Shown here: positions 46,973 through 61,547 of the stretch, piece by piece | Numbering within the stretch: the stretch's first letter is position 1 | Layout: every line of letters starts with the position of its first letter | Assembly: GCA_949752795.1 (NCBI GenBank) | Contig: CATKHW010000389.1 | Coordinates: forward strand, 112,289 to 176,288 | Direction of reading: 5' to 3' | Length of the DNA: 64,000 nt | Source: Hyperoodon ampullatus | Taxonomy: Eukaryota; Chordata; Mammalia; Artiodactyla; Ziphiidae | Program-made: the position numbers and the translations under genes | The notes under the pieces: generated by a model | Databases searched by the model: none | What the model saw: only the letters and a program-made list of their open reading frames with translations | Told to the model about the DNA's origin: nothing

Positions 46973-48591
46973 GCGGGGCTGAAGGAGGTTGGAACACTGC
47001 CCTCACTGAGGGAGTGGGTGTGGCCATCTCTGCTGTGACTGAACAAAGGGCAGGGGAGCAGGGGGCCCAGGGCAGGCCCTCAGAGGCCGGCAGGCCCAGG
47101 GGTGTGTCACGAGCATTTGGCCCAGGCCAAAGGGCGCCTTCTTTGTCCGCACAGCTTCCCAAACACTCACCTTTCCACTCAGGCCGCCCTCTTTGTTGAA
47201 GTGTGTGTGGAACGTGTCCTCGCAGTACACCTCGCTGCACAGCTAACCATAGGACTGGGCATCGTACCTTCCTGCCAGGTGACCGAAGTTCGCAGGCAGA
47301 TGGGTCCCTGGGACCAACGCGGAGAGGCTCCTGCCCTGACCACAGGTCGACCACAGCCGCTGCCCCCGATCGGGGGCCGCAAAGCAGCCCTGTCTGAATC
47401 CCCTGCCTCTAGTGGGAGTATTGGACCAACACTTCTAAAAAATGGGGTCCTTGCGGGCAACTCATCGGAGGGACACAAAAAAATCTTTGCCGACTTTCTC
47501 CTGAAGCTTACGAGCGTTCACACTTAAGCCTGTTACAATGTCAGCTGTTTAGCTAAACATGAGCTCATGATCTAAATTTACACAATAATGAAGAAATCAG
47601 CTACAAGTGGAGACAATCAGCAAAAACAATCAATATGAGAATTAGTTTCCCAAGGCCATCCATCAGATGTTGGAATAATCAGGTGCAAAGCAGAAAATAT
47701 ACATAAAACTGGAACTGAAACAAGGAACAAGGATGTTTACTAAGACTGGTAGGATCTCTAAAACATTTGTAAAGTACATGTCATTGATAAAGCTAAATAC
47801 TCAAAGGTTGTGTAATACAACAGATTAATCATTGAGAAGAGTGAAATTATGCTGTTTTGAAAACTATGGCAGGTCAGATTTTCTGCCTAATGATATAAGA
47901 AGATTTCTCTCAAAAATACACATTATTTCAAAGACTTATTGGCTGTGAAATAAGTTAAGGGTATTTCAAATGGCTTGTCTGCAAAGAAAGGTGAGATGTA
48001 GGGAATCACAGAAAGTCGAGGGGAAAATATGTCAATATATACATTGCTATATGGTGAACTAAGCCTTAGGCCAGCAACAATGGAGAGGACATGACCCTTA
48101 GAAACTTACAAGTAAGCTGGAATCTTCAAAAGTTCAAATCTTTATAAGTAAAAAGATTTATTAAAATGAATAACCAAGTGTTTTAATTGACATCAGATGA
48201 TCAAAACAACAAACCCTGAGAACATAGAAAAAATATAAATAAAGATATGAGCAGAACTTAATACAACAGAAAACGTATAAAATTGAGGTGATTTAGTAAG
48301 TCCAAAGAATATTCTTTGAAAAGATTTAAAAGACACACTTTGATTAAGGAAAACATAAACATATGTAAAGAATATACAGAAAGAATCAGGACAATGTTAT
48401 AGCAGAGAATATATGAAATGCCAGTAAATTTGAACATTTCTGTAAAGGGGACCATTTCCTAGCTCCTAAAGCTGACCAAAACTGACACAAGAGGAAATCA
48501 TTGAAGGTCATCATGTCTGCCCTTGGCATTCTTGGAACGCCCTGGCCTCAGAATGCAGCATCGGTAGTCCATGGTAACCTGCGCAGAGGGG
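46973..48591 (+). repeat. Monomer M30, mosaic with consensus splice donor
   Basis: 1619 bp from a lost G in 'gggcaggccctc' near 47071. Donor and palindrome intact, 'acaaaaaaatc', gtt followed by 'gttta', then a C-type AT half. L1 remnant at 48120-48505. Confidence 0.96.
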
Positions 48592-50210
48592 GCGGGGCTG
48601 AAGGAGGTTGGAACACTGCCCTCAATGATGGAGTGGGTGTGGCCATCTCTGCTGTGACTGAACAAAGGGCAGGGGAGCAGGGGGCCCAGGGCAGGGCCCT
48701 CAGAGGCCAGCAGGCACAGGCGTGTGTCACAAGCATTTGGCCCACGCCAAAGGGCACCTTCTTTGTCCGCACAGCTTCCCAAACACTCACCTTTCCACTC
48801 AGGCCGCCCTCTTTGTTGAAGTGTGTGTTGAACGTGTCCTCGCAGTACACCTCGCTGCACAGCTAACCATAGGACTGGGCATCGTACCTTCCTGCCACGT
48901 GACCGAAGTTCGCAGGCAGATGGGTCCCTGGGACCAACGCGGAGAGGCTCCTGCCCTGACCACAGGTCGACCACAGCCGCTGCCCCCGATCGGGGCCCAC
49001 AAAGCAGCCCTGTCTGAATCACGTGACTCTAGAGGGAGTATTGGACCAACACTTCTAAAAAATGGGGTCCTTGCGGGCAACTCATCGGAGGGACACAAAT
49101 AAATCTTTGCCGACTTTCTCCTGAAGCTTACGAGCGTTCACACTTAAGCCTGTTACAATGTCAGCTGTATAGCTAAACATGAGCTCATGATCTAAATTTA
49201 CACAATAATGAAGAAATCAGCTACAAGTGGAGACAATCAGCAAAAACAATCAATATGAGAATTAGTTTCCCAAGGCCATCCATCAGATGTTGGAATAATC
49301 AGGTGCAAGGCAGAAAATATACATAAAACTGGAACTGAAACAAGCAACAAGGATGTTTTCAAAGACTGGTAGGATCTCTAAAACATTTGTAAAGTACATG
49401 TCATTGATAAAGCTAAATACCCAAGGTTGTGTAATACAACAGATTAATCATTGAGAAGAGTGAAATTATGCTGTTTTGAAAACTATGGCAGGTCAGATTT
49501 TCTGCCTAATGATATAAGAAGATTTCTCTAAAAAATACACATTATTTCAAAGACTTATTGGCTGTGAAATAAGTGAAGGGTATTTCAAATGGCTTGTCTG
49601 CAAAGAAAGGTGAGATGTAGGGAATCACAGAAAGTCGAGGGGAAAATATGTCAATATATACATTGCTATATGGTGAACTAAGCCTTAGGCCAGCAAAAAA
49701 AGAGAGGACCTGACCCTTAGAAACTTACAAGTAAGCTGGAATCTTCAAAAGTTCAAATCTTTCTAAGTAAAAAGATTTATTAAAATGAATAACCAAGTGT
49801 TTTAATTGACATCAGATGATCAAAACAACAAACCCTAAGAACATAGAAAAAATATAAATAAAGATATGAGCAGAACTTAATACAACAGAAAACGTATAAA
49901 ATTGAGGTGATTTAGTAAGTCCAAAGAATATTCTTTGAAAAGATTTAAAAGACACACTTTGATTAAGGAAAACATAAACATATGTAAAGAATATACAGAA
50001 AGAATCAGGACAATGTTATAGCAGAGAATATATGAAATGCCAGTAAATTTGAACATTTCTGTAAAGGGGACCATTTCCTAGCTCCTAAAGTTGACCAAAA
50101 CTGACACAAGAGGAAATCATTGAAGGTCATCATGTCTGCCCTTGGCATTCTTGGAACGCCCTGGCCTCAGAATGCAGCATCGGTAGTCCATGGTAACCTG
50201 CGGAGAGGGG
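48592..50210 (+). repeat. Monomer M31, divergent B' subtype
   Basis: 1619 bp. 'ctcaatgatgg' near 48622, 'cccacgccaaa', 'cggggcccac', 'gtgtgttgaac' and 'cagcaaaaaaagag' near 49692 are shared with M36, 8100 bp on. Consensus donor and CACGTG retained. L1 remnant at 49739-50124. Confidence 0.97.
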
Positions 50211-51830
50211 GTGGGGCTGAAGGAGGTTGGAACACTGCCCTCACTGAGGGAGTGGGTGTGGCCATCTCTGCTGTGACTGAACAAAGGGCAGGGGAGCAGG
50301 GGGCCCAGGGCAGGGCCCTCAGAGCCCGGCAGGACCAGGGGAGTGTCACAAGCATTTGGCCCAGGCCAAAGGGCGCCTTCTTTGTCTGCACAGCTTCCCA
50401 AACACTCACATTTCCACTCAGGCCGCCCTCTTTGTTGAAGTGTGTGTGGAACGTGTCCTCGCAGTACACCTCGCTGCACAGCTAACCATAGGACTGGGCA
50501 TCGTACCTTCCTGCCAGGAGACCGAAGTTCGCAGGCAGATGGGTCACTGGGACCAACGCGGAGAGGCTCCTGCCCTGACCACAGGTCGACCACAGCCGCT
50601 GCCCCAGATCGGGGGTTGCAAAGCAGCCCTGTCTGAATCCCCTGCCTCTAGAGGGAGTATTGGACCAACACTTCTAAAAAATGGGGTCCTTGCGGGCAAC
50701 TCATCGGAGGGACACAAAAAAATCTTTGCCGACTTTCTCCTGAAGCTTACGAGCGTTCACACTTAAGCCTTTTACAATGTCAGCTGTTTAGCTAAACATG
50801 AGCTCATGATCTAAATTTACACAATAATGAAGAAATCAGCTACAAGGGGAGACAATCAGCAAAAACAATCAATATGAGAATTAGTTTCCCAAGGCCACCC
50901 ATCAGATGTTGGAACAATCAGGTGCAAGGCAGAATATATACATAAAACTGGAACTGGAACAAGGAACAAGGATGTTTTCAAAGACTGGTAGGATCTCTAA
51001 AACATTTGTAAAGTACATGTCATTGATAAAGCTAAATACTCAAAGGTTGTGTAATACAACAGACTAATCATTGAGAACAGTGAAATTATGCTGTTTTGAA
51101 AACTATGGCAGGTCAGATTTTCTGCCTAATGATATAAGAAGATTTCTCTCAAAAATACACATTATTTCAAAGACTTATTGGCTGTGAAATAAGTTAAGGG
51201 TATTTCAAATGGCTTGTCTGCAAAGAAAGGTGAGATGTAGGGAATCACAGAAAGTCGAGGGGAAAATATGTCAATATATACATTGCTATATGGTGAACTA
51301 AGCCTTAGGCCAGCAACAATGGAGAGGACCTGACCCTTAGAAACTTACAAGTAAGCTGGAATCTTCAAAAGTTCAAATCTTTATAAGTAAAAAGATTTAT
51401 TAAAATGAATAACCAAGTGTTTTAATTGACATCAGATGATCAAAACAACAAACCCTGAGAACATAGAAAAAATATAAATAAAGATATGAGCAGAACTTAA
51501 TACAACAGAAAACGTATAAAATTGAGGTGATTTAGTAAGTCCAAAGAATATTCTTTGAAAAGATTTAAAAGACACACTTTGATTAAGGAAAACAAAAACA
51601 TAAGTAAAGAATATACAGAAAGAATCAGGACAATGTTATAGCAGAAAATATATGAAATGCCAGTAAATTTGAACATTTCTGTAAAGGGGACCATTTCCTA
51701 GCTCCTAAAGTTGACCAAAACTGACACAAGAGGAAATCATTGAAGGTCATCATGTCTGCCCTTGGCATTCTCGGAACGCCCTGGCCTCAGAATGCAGCAT
51801 CGGTAGTCCATGGTAACCTGCGGAGAGGGG
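50211..51830 (+). repeat. Monomer M32, subfamily A
   Basis: 1620 bp. 'agactaatcattg' near 51061 and 'gcagaaaatatatg' near 51641 recur in M34 and M38. 'ccaggagaccg' near 50515 is private. L1 remnant at 51359-51744. Confidence 0.97.
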
Positions 51831-53450
51831 GCGGGGCTGAAGGAGGTTGGAACACTGCCCTCACTGAGGGAGTGGGTGTGGCCATCTCTGCTGTGACTGA
51901 ACAAAGGGCAGGGGAGCAGGGGGCCCAGGGCAGGGCCCTCAGAGCCCGGCAGGACCAGGGGAGTGTCACAAGCATTTGGCCCAGGCCAAAGGGCGCCTTC
52001 TTTGTCTGCACAGCTTGCCAAACACTCACATTTCCACTCAGGCCGCCCTCTTTGTTGAAGTGTGTGTGGAACGTGTCCTCGCAGTACACCTCGCTGCACA
52101 GCTAACCATAGGACTGGGCATCGTACCTTCCTGCCAGGTGACCGAAGTTCGCAGGCAGATGGGTCACTGGGACCAACGTGGAGAGGCTCCTGCCCTGACC
52201 ACAGGTCGACCACAGCCGCTGCCCCAGATCGGGGGTTGCAAAGCAGCCCTGTCTGAATCCCCTGCCTCTAGAGGGAGTATTGGACCAACACTTCTAAAAA
52301 ATGGGGTCCTTGCGGGCAACTCATCGGAGGGACACAAAAAAATCTTTGCCGACTTTCTCCTGAAGCTTACGAGCGTTCACACTTAAGCCTTTTACAATGT
52401 CAGCTGTTTAGCTAAACATGAGCTCATGATCTAAATTTACACAATAATGAAGAAATCAGCTACAAGGGGAGACAATCAGCAAAAACAATCAATATGAGAA
52501 TTAGTTTCCCAAGGCCACCCATCAGATGTTGGAATAATCAGGTGCAAGGCAGAATATATACATAAAACTGGAACTGGAACAAGGAACAAGGATGTTTTCA
52601 AAGACTGGTAGGATCTCTAAAACATTTGTAAAGTACATGTCATTGATAAAGCTAAATACTCAAAGGTTGTGTAATACAACAGATTAATCATTGAGAAGAG
52701 TGAAATTATGCTGTTTTGAAAACTATGGCAGGTCAGATTTTCTGCCTAATGATATAAGAAGATTTCTCTCAAAAATACACATTATTTCAAAGACTTATTG
52801 GCTGTGAAATAAGTTAAGGGTATTTCAAATGGCTTGTCTGCAAAGAAAGGTGAGATGTAGGGAATCACAGAAAGTCGACGGGAAAATATGTCAATATATA
52901 CATTGCTATATGGTGAACTAAGCCTTAGGCCAGCAACAATGGAGAGGACCTGACCCTTAGAAACTTACAAGTAAGCTGGAATCTTCAAAAGTTCAAATCT
53001 TTATAAGTAAAAAGATTTATTAAAATGAATAACCAAGTGTTTTAATTGACATCAGATGATCAAAACAACAAACCCTGAGAACATAGATAAAATATAAATA
53101 AAGATATGAGCAGAACTTAATACAACAGAAAACGTATAAAATTGAGGTGATTTAGTAAGTCCAAAGAATATTCTTTGAAAATATTTAAAAGACACACTTT
53201 GATTAAGGAAAACATAAACATATGTAAAGAATATACAGAAAGAATCAGGACAATGTTATAGCAGAGAATATATGAAATGCCAGTAAATTTGAACATTTCT
53301 GTAAAGGGGACCATTTCCTAGCTCCTAAAGTTGACCAAAACTGACACAAGAGGAAATCATTGAAGGTCATCATGTCTGCCCTTGGCATTCTTGGAACGCC
53401 CTGGCCTCAGAATGCAGCATCGGTAGTCCATGGTAACCTGCGGAGAGGGG
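51831..53450 (+). repeat. Monomer M33, A' subtype
   Basis: 1620 bp. 'cttgccaaac', 'accaacgtgg' (CpG lost), 'agtcgacggg' near 52875 and 'acatagataaaa' near 53082; the last two recur together in M37. L1 remnant at 52979-53364. Confidence 0.97.
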
Positions 53451-55070
53451 GTGGGGCTGAAGGAGGTTGGAACACTGCCCTCACTGAGGGAGTGGGTGTG
53501 GCCATCTCTGCTGTGACTGAACAAAGGGCAGGGGAGCAGGGGGCCCAGGGCAGGGCCCTCAGAGCCCGGCAGGACCAGGGGAGTGTCACAAGCATTTGGC
53601 CCAGGCCAAAGGGCGCCTTCTTTGTCTGCACAGCTTCCCAAACACTCACATTTCCACTCAGGCCGCCCTCTTTGTTGAAGTGTGTGTGGAACGTGTCCTC
53701 GCAGTACACCTCGCTGCACAGCTAACCATAGGACTGGGCATCGTACCTTCCTGCCAGGTGACCGAAGTTCGCAGGCAGATGGGTCACTGGGACCAACGCG
53801 GAGAGGCTCCTGCCCTGACCACAGGTCGACCACAGCCGCTGCCCCAGATCGGGGGTTGCAAAGCAGCCCTGTCTGAATCCCCTGCCTCTAGAGGGAGTAT
53901 TGGACCAACACTTCTAAAAAATGGGGTCCTTGCGGGCAACTCATCGGAGGGACACAAAAAAATCTTTGCCGACTTTCTCCTGAAGCTTACGAGCGTTCAC
54001 ACTTAAGCCTTTTACAATGTCAGCTGTTTAGCTAAACATGAGCTCATGATCTAAATTTACACAATAATGAAGAAATCAGCTACAAGGGGAGACAATCAGC
54101 AAAAACAATCAATATGAGAATTAGTTTCCCAAGGCCACCCATCAGATGTTGGAATAATCAGGTGCAAGGCAGAATATATACATAAAACTGGAACTGGAAC
54201 AAGGAACAAGGATGTTTTCAAAGACTGGTAGGATCTCTAAAACATTTGTAAAGTACATGTCATTGATAAAGCTAAATACTCAAAGGTTGTGTAATACAAC
54301 AGACTAATCATTGAGAAGAGTGAAATTATGCTGTTTTGAAAACTATGGCAGGTCAGATTTTCTGCCTAATGATATAAGAAGATTTCTCTCAAAAATACAC
54401 ATTATTTCAAAGACTTATTGGCTGTGAAATAAGTTAAGGGTATTTCAAATGGCTTGTCTGCAAAGAAAGGTGAGATGTAGGGAATCACAGAAAGTCGAGG
54501 GGAAAATATGTCAATATATACATTGCTATATGGTGAACTAAGCCTTAGGCCAGCAACAATGGAGAGGACCTGACCCTTAGAAACTTACAAGTAAGCTGGA
54601 ATCTTCAAAAGTTCAAATCTTTATAAGTAAAAAGATTTATTAAAATGAATAACCAAGTGTTTTAATTGACATCAGATGATCAAAACAACAAACCCTGAGA
54701 ACATAGAAAAAATATAAATAAAGATATGAGCAGAACTTAATACAACAGAAAACGTATAAAATTGAGGTGATTTAGTAAGTCCAAAGAATATTCTTTGAAA
54801 AGATTTAAAAGACACACTTTGATTAAGGAAAACAAAAACATAAGTAAAGAATATACAGAAAGAATCAGGACAATGTTATAGCAGAAAATATATGAAATGC
54901 CAGTAAATTTGAACATTTCTGTAAAGGGGACCATTTCCTAGCTCCTAAAGTTGACCAAAACTGACACAAGAGGAAATCATTGAAGGTCATCATGTCTGCC
55001 CTTGGCATTCTCGGAACGCCCTGGCCTCAGAATGCAGCATCGGTAGTCCATGGTAACCTGCGGAGAGGGG
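53451..55070 (+). repeat. Monomer M34, subfamily A
   Basis: 1620 bp. Repeats M32 at 3240 bp, including 'agactaatcattg' and 'gcagaaaatatatg'. L1 remnant at 54599-54984. Confidence 0.97.
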
Positions 55071-56691
55071 GCGGGGCTGAAGGAGGTTGGAACACTGCCC
55101 TCACTGAGGGAGTGGGTGTGGCCATCTCTGCTGTGACTGAACAAAGGGCAGGGGAGCAGGGGGCCCAGGGCAGGGCCCTCAGAGCCCGGCAGGACCAGGG
55201 GAGTGTCACAAGCATTTGGCCCAGGCCAAAGGGCGCCTTCTTTGTCTGCACAGCTTGCCAAACACTCACATCTCCACTCAGGCCGCCCTCTTTGTTGAAG
55301 TGTGTGTGGAACGTGTCCTCGCAGTACACCTCGCTGCACAGCTAACCATAGGACTGGGCATCGTACCTTCCTGCCAGGTGACCGAAGTTCGCAGGCAGAT
55401 GGGTCACTGGGACCAACGTGGAGAGGCTCCTGCCCTGACCACAGGTCGACCACAGCCGCTGCCCCAGATCGGGGGTTGCAAAGCAGCCCTGTCTGAATCC
55501 CCTGCCTCTAGAGGGAGTATTGGACCAACACTTCTAAAAAATGGGGTCCTTGCGGGCAACTCATCGGAGGGACACAAAAAAATCTTTGCCGACTTTCTCC
55601 TGAAGCTCTACGAGCGTTCACACTTAAGCCTTTTACAATGTCAGCTGTTTAGCTAAACATGAGCTCATGATCTAAATTTACACAATAATGAAGAAATCAG
55701 CTACAAGGGGAGACAATCAGCAAAAACAATCAATATGAGAATTAGTTTCCCAAGGCCACCCATCAGATGTTGGAATAATCAGGTGCAAGGCAGAATATAT
55801 ACATAAAACTGGAACTGGAACAAGGAACAAGGATGTTTTCAAAGACTGGTAGGATCTCTAAAACATTTGTAAAGTACATGTCATTGATAAAGCTAAATAC
55901 TCAAAGGTTGTGTAATACAACAGATTAATCATTGAGAAGAGTGAAATTATGCTGTTTTGAAAACTATGGCAGGTCAGATTTTCTGCCTAATGATATAAGA
56001 AGATTTCTCTCAAAAATACACATTATTTCAAAGACTTATTGGCTGTGAAATAAGTTAAGGGTATTTCAAATGGCTTGTCTGCAAAGAAAGGTGAGATGTA
56101 GGGAATCACAGAAAGTCGAGGGGAAAATATGTCAATATATACATTGCTATATGGTGAACTAAGCCTTAGGCCAGCAACAATGGAGAGGACATGACCCTTA
56201 GAAACTTACAAGTAAGCTGGAATCTTCAAAAGTTCAAATCTTTCTAAGTAAAAAGATTTATTAAAATGAATAACCAAGTGTTTTAATTGACATCAGATGA
56301 TCAAAACAACAAACCCTGAGAACATAGAAAAAATATAAATAAAGATATGAGCAGAACTTAATACAACAGAAAACGTATAAAATTGAGGTGATTTAGTAAG
56401 TCCAAAGAATATTCTTTGAAAAGATTTAAAAGACACACTTTGATTAAGGAAAACATAAACATATGTAAAGAATATACAGAAAGAATCAGGACAATGTTAT
56501 AGCAGAGAATATATGAAATGCCAGTAAATTTGAACATTTCTGTAAAGGGGACCATTTCCTAGCTCCTGAAGTTGACCAAAACTGACACAAGAGGAAATCA
56601 TTGAAGGTCATCATGTCTGCCCTTGGCATTCTTGGAACGCCCTGGCCTCAGAATGCAGCATCGGTAGTCCATGGTAACCTGCGGAGAGGGG
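55071..56691 (+). repeat. Monomer M35, A' subtype with 1-bp insertion
   Basis: 1621 bp. 'gaagctctacg' near 55604 has one extra base and recurs only in M39. 'acatctcc' near 55268 is private. L1 remnant at 56220-56605. Confidence 0.97.
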
Positions 56692-58310
56692 GCGGGGCTG
56701 AAGGAGGTTGGAACACTGCCCTCAATGATGGAGTGGGTGTGGCCATCTCTGCTGTGACTGAACAAAGGGCAGGGGAGCAGGGGGCCCAGGGCAGGGCCCT
56801 CAGAGGCCAGCAGGCCCAGGCGTGTGTCACAAGCATTTGGCCCACGCCAAAGGGCACCTTCTTTGTCCGCACAGCTTCCCAAACACTCACCTTTCCACTC
56901 AGGCCGCCCTCTTTGTTGAAGTGTGTGTTGAACGTGTCCTCGCAGTACACCTCGCTGCACAGCTAACCATAGGACTGGGCATCGTACCTTCCTGCCACGT
57001 GACCGAAGTTCGCAGGCAGATGGGTCCCTGGGACCAACGCGGAGAGGCTCCTGCCCTGACCACAGGTCGACCACAGCCGCTGCCCCCGATCGGGGCCCAC
57101 AAAGCAGCCCTGTCTGAATCACCTGACTCTAGAGGGAGTATTGGACCAACACTTCTAAAAAATGGGGTCCTTGCGGGCAACTCATCGGAGGGACACAAAT
57201 AAATCTTTGCCGACTTTCTCCTGAAGCTTACGAGCGTTCACACTTAAGCCTGTTACAATGTCAGCTGTATAGCTAAACATGAGCTCATGATCTAAATTTA
57301 CACAATAATGAAGAAATCAGCTACAAGTGGAGACAATCAGCAAAAACAATCAATATGAGAATTAGTTTCCCAAGGCCATCCATCAGATGTTGGAATAATC
57401 AGGTGCAAGGCAGAAAATATACATAAAACTGGAACTGAAACAAGCAACAAGGATGTTTTCAAAGACTGGTAGGATCTCTAAAACATTTGTAAAGTACATG
57501 TCATTGATAAAGCTAAATACCCAAGGTTGTGTAATACAACAGATTAATCATTGAGAAGAGTGAAATTATGCTGTTTTGAAAACTATGGCAGGTCAGATTT
57601 TCTGCCTAATGATATAAGAAGATTTCTCTAAAAAATACACATTATTTCAAAGACTTATTGGCTGTGAAATAAGTGAAGGGTATTTCAAATGGCTTGTCTG
57701 CAAAGAAAGGTGAGATGTAGGGAATCACAGAAAGTCGAGGGGAAAATATGTCAATATATACATTGCTATATGGTGAACTAAGCCTTAGGCCAGCAAAAAA
57801 AGAGAGGACCTGACCCTTAGAAACTTACAAGTAAGCTGGAATCTTCAAAAGTTCAAATCTTTCTAAGTAAAAAGATTTATTAAAATGAATAACCAAGTGT
57901 TTTAATTGACATCAGATGATCAAAACAACAAACCCTGAGAACATAGAAAAAATATAAATAAAGATATGAGCAGAACTTAATACAACAGAAAACGTATAAA
58001 ATTGAGGTGATTTAGTAAGTCCAAAGAATATTCTTTGAAAAGATTTAAAAGACACACTTTGATTAAGGAAAACATAAACATATGTAAAGAATATACAGAA
58101 AGAATCAGGACAATGTTATAGCAGAGAATATATGAAATGCCAGTAAATTTGAACATTTCTGTAAAGGGGACCATTTCCTAGCTCCTAAAGTTGACCAAAA
58201 CTGACACAAGAGGAAATCATTGAAGGTCATCATGTCTGCCCTTGGCATTCTCGGAACGCCCTGGCCTCAGAATGCAGCATCGGTAGTCCATGGTAACCTG
58301 CGGAGAGGGG
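56692..58310 (+). repeat. Monomer M36, divergent B' subtype
   Basis: 1619 bp. Copy of M31 up to about 58,127; the last stretch, from about 58,253, matches the sequence preceding M33. This is the recombination junction. Consensus donor and CACGTG retained. L1 remnant at 57839-58224. Confidence 0.97.
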
Positions 58311-59930
58311 GCGGGGCTGAAGGAGGTTGGAACACTGCCCTCACTGAGGGAGTGGGTGTGGCCATCTCTGCTGTGACTGAACAAAGGGCAGGGGAGCAGG
58401 GGGCCCAGGGCAGGGCCCTCAGAGCCCGGCAGGACCAGGGGAGTGTCACAAGCATTTGGCCCAGGCCAAAGGGCGCCTTCTTTGTCTGCACAGCTTGCCA
58501 AACACTCACATTTCCACTCAGGCCGCCCTCTTTGTTGAAGTGTGTGTGGAACGTGTCCTCGCAGTACACCTCGCTGCACAGCTAACCATAGGACTGGGCA
58601 TCGTACCTTCCTGCCAGGTGACCGAAGTTCGCAGGCAGATGGGTCACTGGGACCAACGTGGAGAGGCTCCTGCCCTGACCACAGGTCGACCACAGCCGCT
58701 GCCCCAGATCGGGGGTTGCAAAGCAGCCCTGTCTGAATCCCCTGCCTCTAGAGGGAGTATTGGACCAACACTTCTAAAAAATGGGGTCCTTGCGGGCAAC
58801 TCATCGGAGGGACACAAAAAAATCTTTGCCGACTTTCTCCTGAAGCTTACGAGCGTTCACACTTAAGCCTTTTACAATGTCAGCTGTTTAGCTAAACATG
58901 AGCTCATGATCTAAATTTACACAATAATGAAGAAATCAGCTACAAGGGGAGACAATCAGCAAAAACAATCAATATGAGAATTAGTTTCCCAAGGCCACCC
59001 ATCAGATGTTGGAATAATCAGGTGCAAGGCAGAATATATACATAAAACTGGAACTGGAACAAGGAACAAGGATGTTTTCAAAGACTGGTAGGATCTCTAA
59101 AACATTTGTAAAGTACATGTCATTGATAAAGCTAAATACTCAAAGGTTGTGTAATACAACAGATTAATCATTGAGAAGAGTGAAATTATGCTGTTTTGAA
59201 AACTATGGCAGGTCAGATTTTCTGCCTAATGATATAAGAAGATTTCTCTCAAAAATACACATTATTTCAAAGACTTATTGGCTGTGAAATAAGTTAAGGG
59301 TATTTCAAATGGCTTGTCTGCAAAGAAAGGTGAGATGTAGGGAATCACAGAAAGTCGACGGGAAAATATGTCAATATATACATTGCTATATGGTGAACTA
59401 AGCCTTAGGCCAGCAACAATGGAGAGGACCTGACCCTTAGAAACTTACAAGTAAGCTGGAATCTTCAAAAGTTCAAATCTTTATAAGTAAAAAGATTTAT
59501 TAAAATGAATAACCAAGTGTTTTAATTGACATCAGATGATCAAAACAACAAACCCTGAGAACATAGATAAAATATAAATAAAGATATGAGCAGAACTTAA
59601 TACAACAGAAAACGTATAAAATTGAGGTGATTTAGTAAGTCCAAAGAATATTCTTTGAAAAGATTTAAAAGACACACTTTGATTAAGGAAAACATAAACA
59701 TATGTAAAGAATATACAGAAAGAATCAGGACAATGTTATAGCAGAGAATATATGAAATGCCAGTAAATTTGAACATTTCTGTAAAGGGGACCATTTCCTA
59801 GCTCCTAAAGTTGACCAAAACTGACACAAGAGGAAATCATTGAAGGTCATCATGTCTGCCCTTGGCATTCTTGGAACGCCCTGGCCTCAGAATGCAGCAT
59901 CGGTAGTCCATGGTAACCTGCAGAGAGGGG
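58311..59930 (+). repeat. Monomer M37, A' subtype
   Basis: 1620 bp. Copy of M33 at 6480 bp with 'agtcgacggg' and 'acatagataaaa'. L1 remnant at 59459-59844. Confidence 0.97.
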
Positions 59931-61547
59931 GTGGGGCTGAAGGAGGTTGGAACACTGCCCTCACTGAGGGAGTGGGTGTGGCTATCTCTGCTGTGACTGA
60001 ACAAAGGGCAGGGGAGCAGGGGGCCCAGGGCAGGGCCCTCAGAGCCCGGCAGGACCAGGGGAGTGTCACAAGCATTTGGCCCAGGCCAAAGGGCGCCTTC
60101 TTTGTCTGCACAGCTTCCCAAACACTCACATTTCCACTCAGGCCGCCCTCTTTGTTGAAGTGTGTGTGGAACGTGTCCTCGCAGTACACCTCGCTGCACA
60201 GCTAACCATAGGACTGGGCATCGTACCTTCCTGCCAGGTGACCGAAGTTCGCAGGCAGATGGGTCACTGGGACCAACGCGGAGAGGCTCCTGCCCTGACC
60301 ACAGGTCGACCACAGCCGCTGCCCCAGATCGGGGGTTGCAAAGCAGCCCTGTCTGAATCCCCTGCCTCTAGAGGGAGTATTGGACCAACACTTCTAAAAA
60401 ATGGGGTCCTTGCGGGCAACTCATCGGAGGGACACAAAAAAATCTTTGCCGACTTTCTCCTGAAGCTTACGAGCGTTCACACTTAAGCCTTTTACAATGT
60501 CAGCTGTTTAGCTAAACATGAGCTCATGATCTAAATTTACACAATAATGAAGAAATCAGCTACAAGGGGAGACAATCAGCAAAAACAATCAATATGAGAA
60601 TTAGTTTCCCAAGGCCACCCATCAGATGTTGGAATAATCAGGTGCAAGGCAGAATATATACATAAAACTGGAACTGGAACAAGGAACAAGGATGTTTTTA
60701 AAGACTGGTAGGATCTCTAAAACATTTGTAAAGTACATGTCATTGATAAAGCTAAATACTCAAAGGTTGTGTAATACAACAGACTAATCATTGAGAAGAG
60801 TGAAATTATGCTGTTTTGAAAACTATGGCAGGTCAGATTTTCTGCCTAATGATATAAGATTTCTCTCAAAAATACACATTATTTCAAAGACTTATTGGCT
60901 GTGAAATAAGTTAAGGGTATTTCAAATGGCTTGTCTGCAAAGAAAGGTGAGATGTAGGGAATCACAGAAAGTCGAGGGGAAAATATGTCAATATATACAT
61001 TGCTATATGGTGAACTAAGCCTTAGGCCAGCAACAATGGAGAGGACCTGACCCTTAGAAACTTACAAGTAAGCTGGAATCTTCAAAAGTTCAAATCTTTA
61101 TAAGTAAAAAGATTTATTAAAATGAATAACCAAGTGTTTTAATTGACATCAGATGATCAAAACAACAAACCCTGAGAACATAGAAAAAATATAAATAAAG
61201 ATATGAGCAGAACTTAATACAACAGAAAACGTATAAAATTGAGGTGATTTAGTAAGTCCAAAGAATATTCTTTGAAAAGATTTAAAAGACACACTTTGAT
61301 TAAGGAAAACAAAAACATAAGTAAAGAATATACAGAAAGAATCAGGACAATGTTATAGCAGAAAATATATGAAATGCCAGTAAATTTGAACATTTCTGTA
61401 AAGGGGACCATTTCCTAGCTCCTAAAGTTGACCAAAACTGACACAAGAGGAAATCATTGAAGGTCATCATGTCTGCCCTTGGCATTCTCGGAACGCCCTG
61501 GCCTCAGAATGCAGCATCGGTAGTCCATGGTAACCTGCGGAGAGGGG
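59931..61547 (+). repeat. Monomer M38, subfamily A with 3-bp deletion
   Basis: 1617 bp, the shortest copy. One 'aga' is lost from 'taagaagattt' near 60858, within a direct repeat, as in replication slippage. Otherwise a copy of M34. L1 remnant at 61076-61461. Confidence 0.97.

Larger units (their letters stand above)
50211..56691 (+). repeat. Higher-order repeat: A-A' dimer, ~3,240 bp, two copies here and a third at 59931-63168
   Basis: M32-M33 and M34-M35 alternate the 'cttccc/accaacgcgg' and 'cttgcc/accaacgtgg' haplotypes. M38-M39 repeats the pattern. The A' member also carries a distinct codon-level change on the minus strand near its 'gtcactgggacc' site. Confidence 0.9.
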
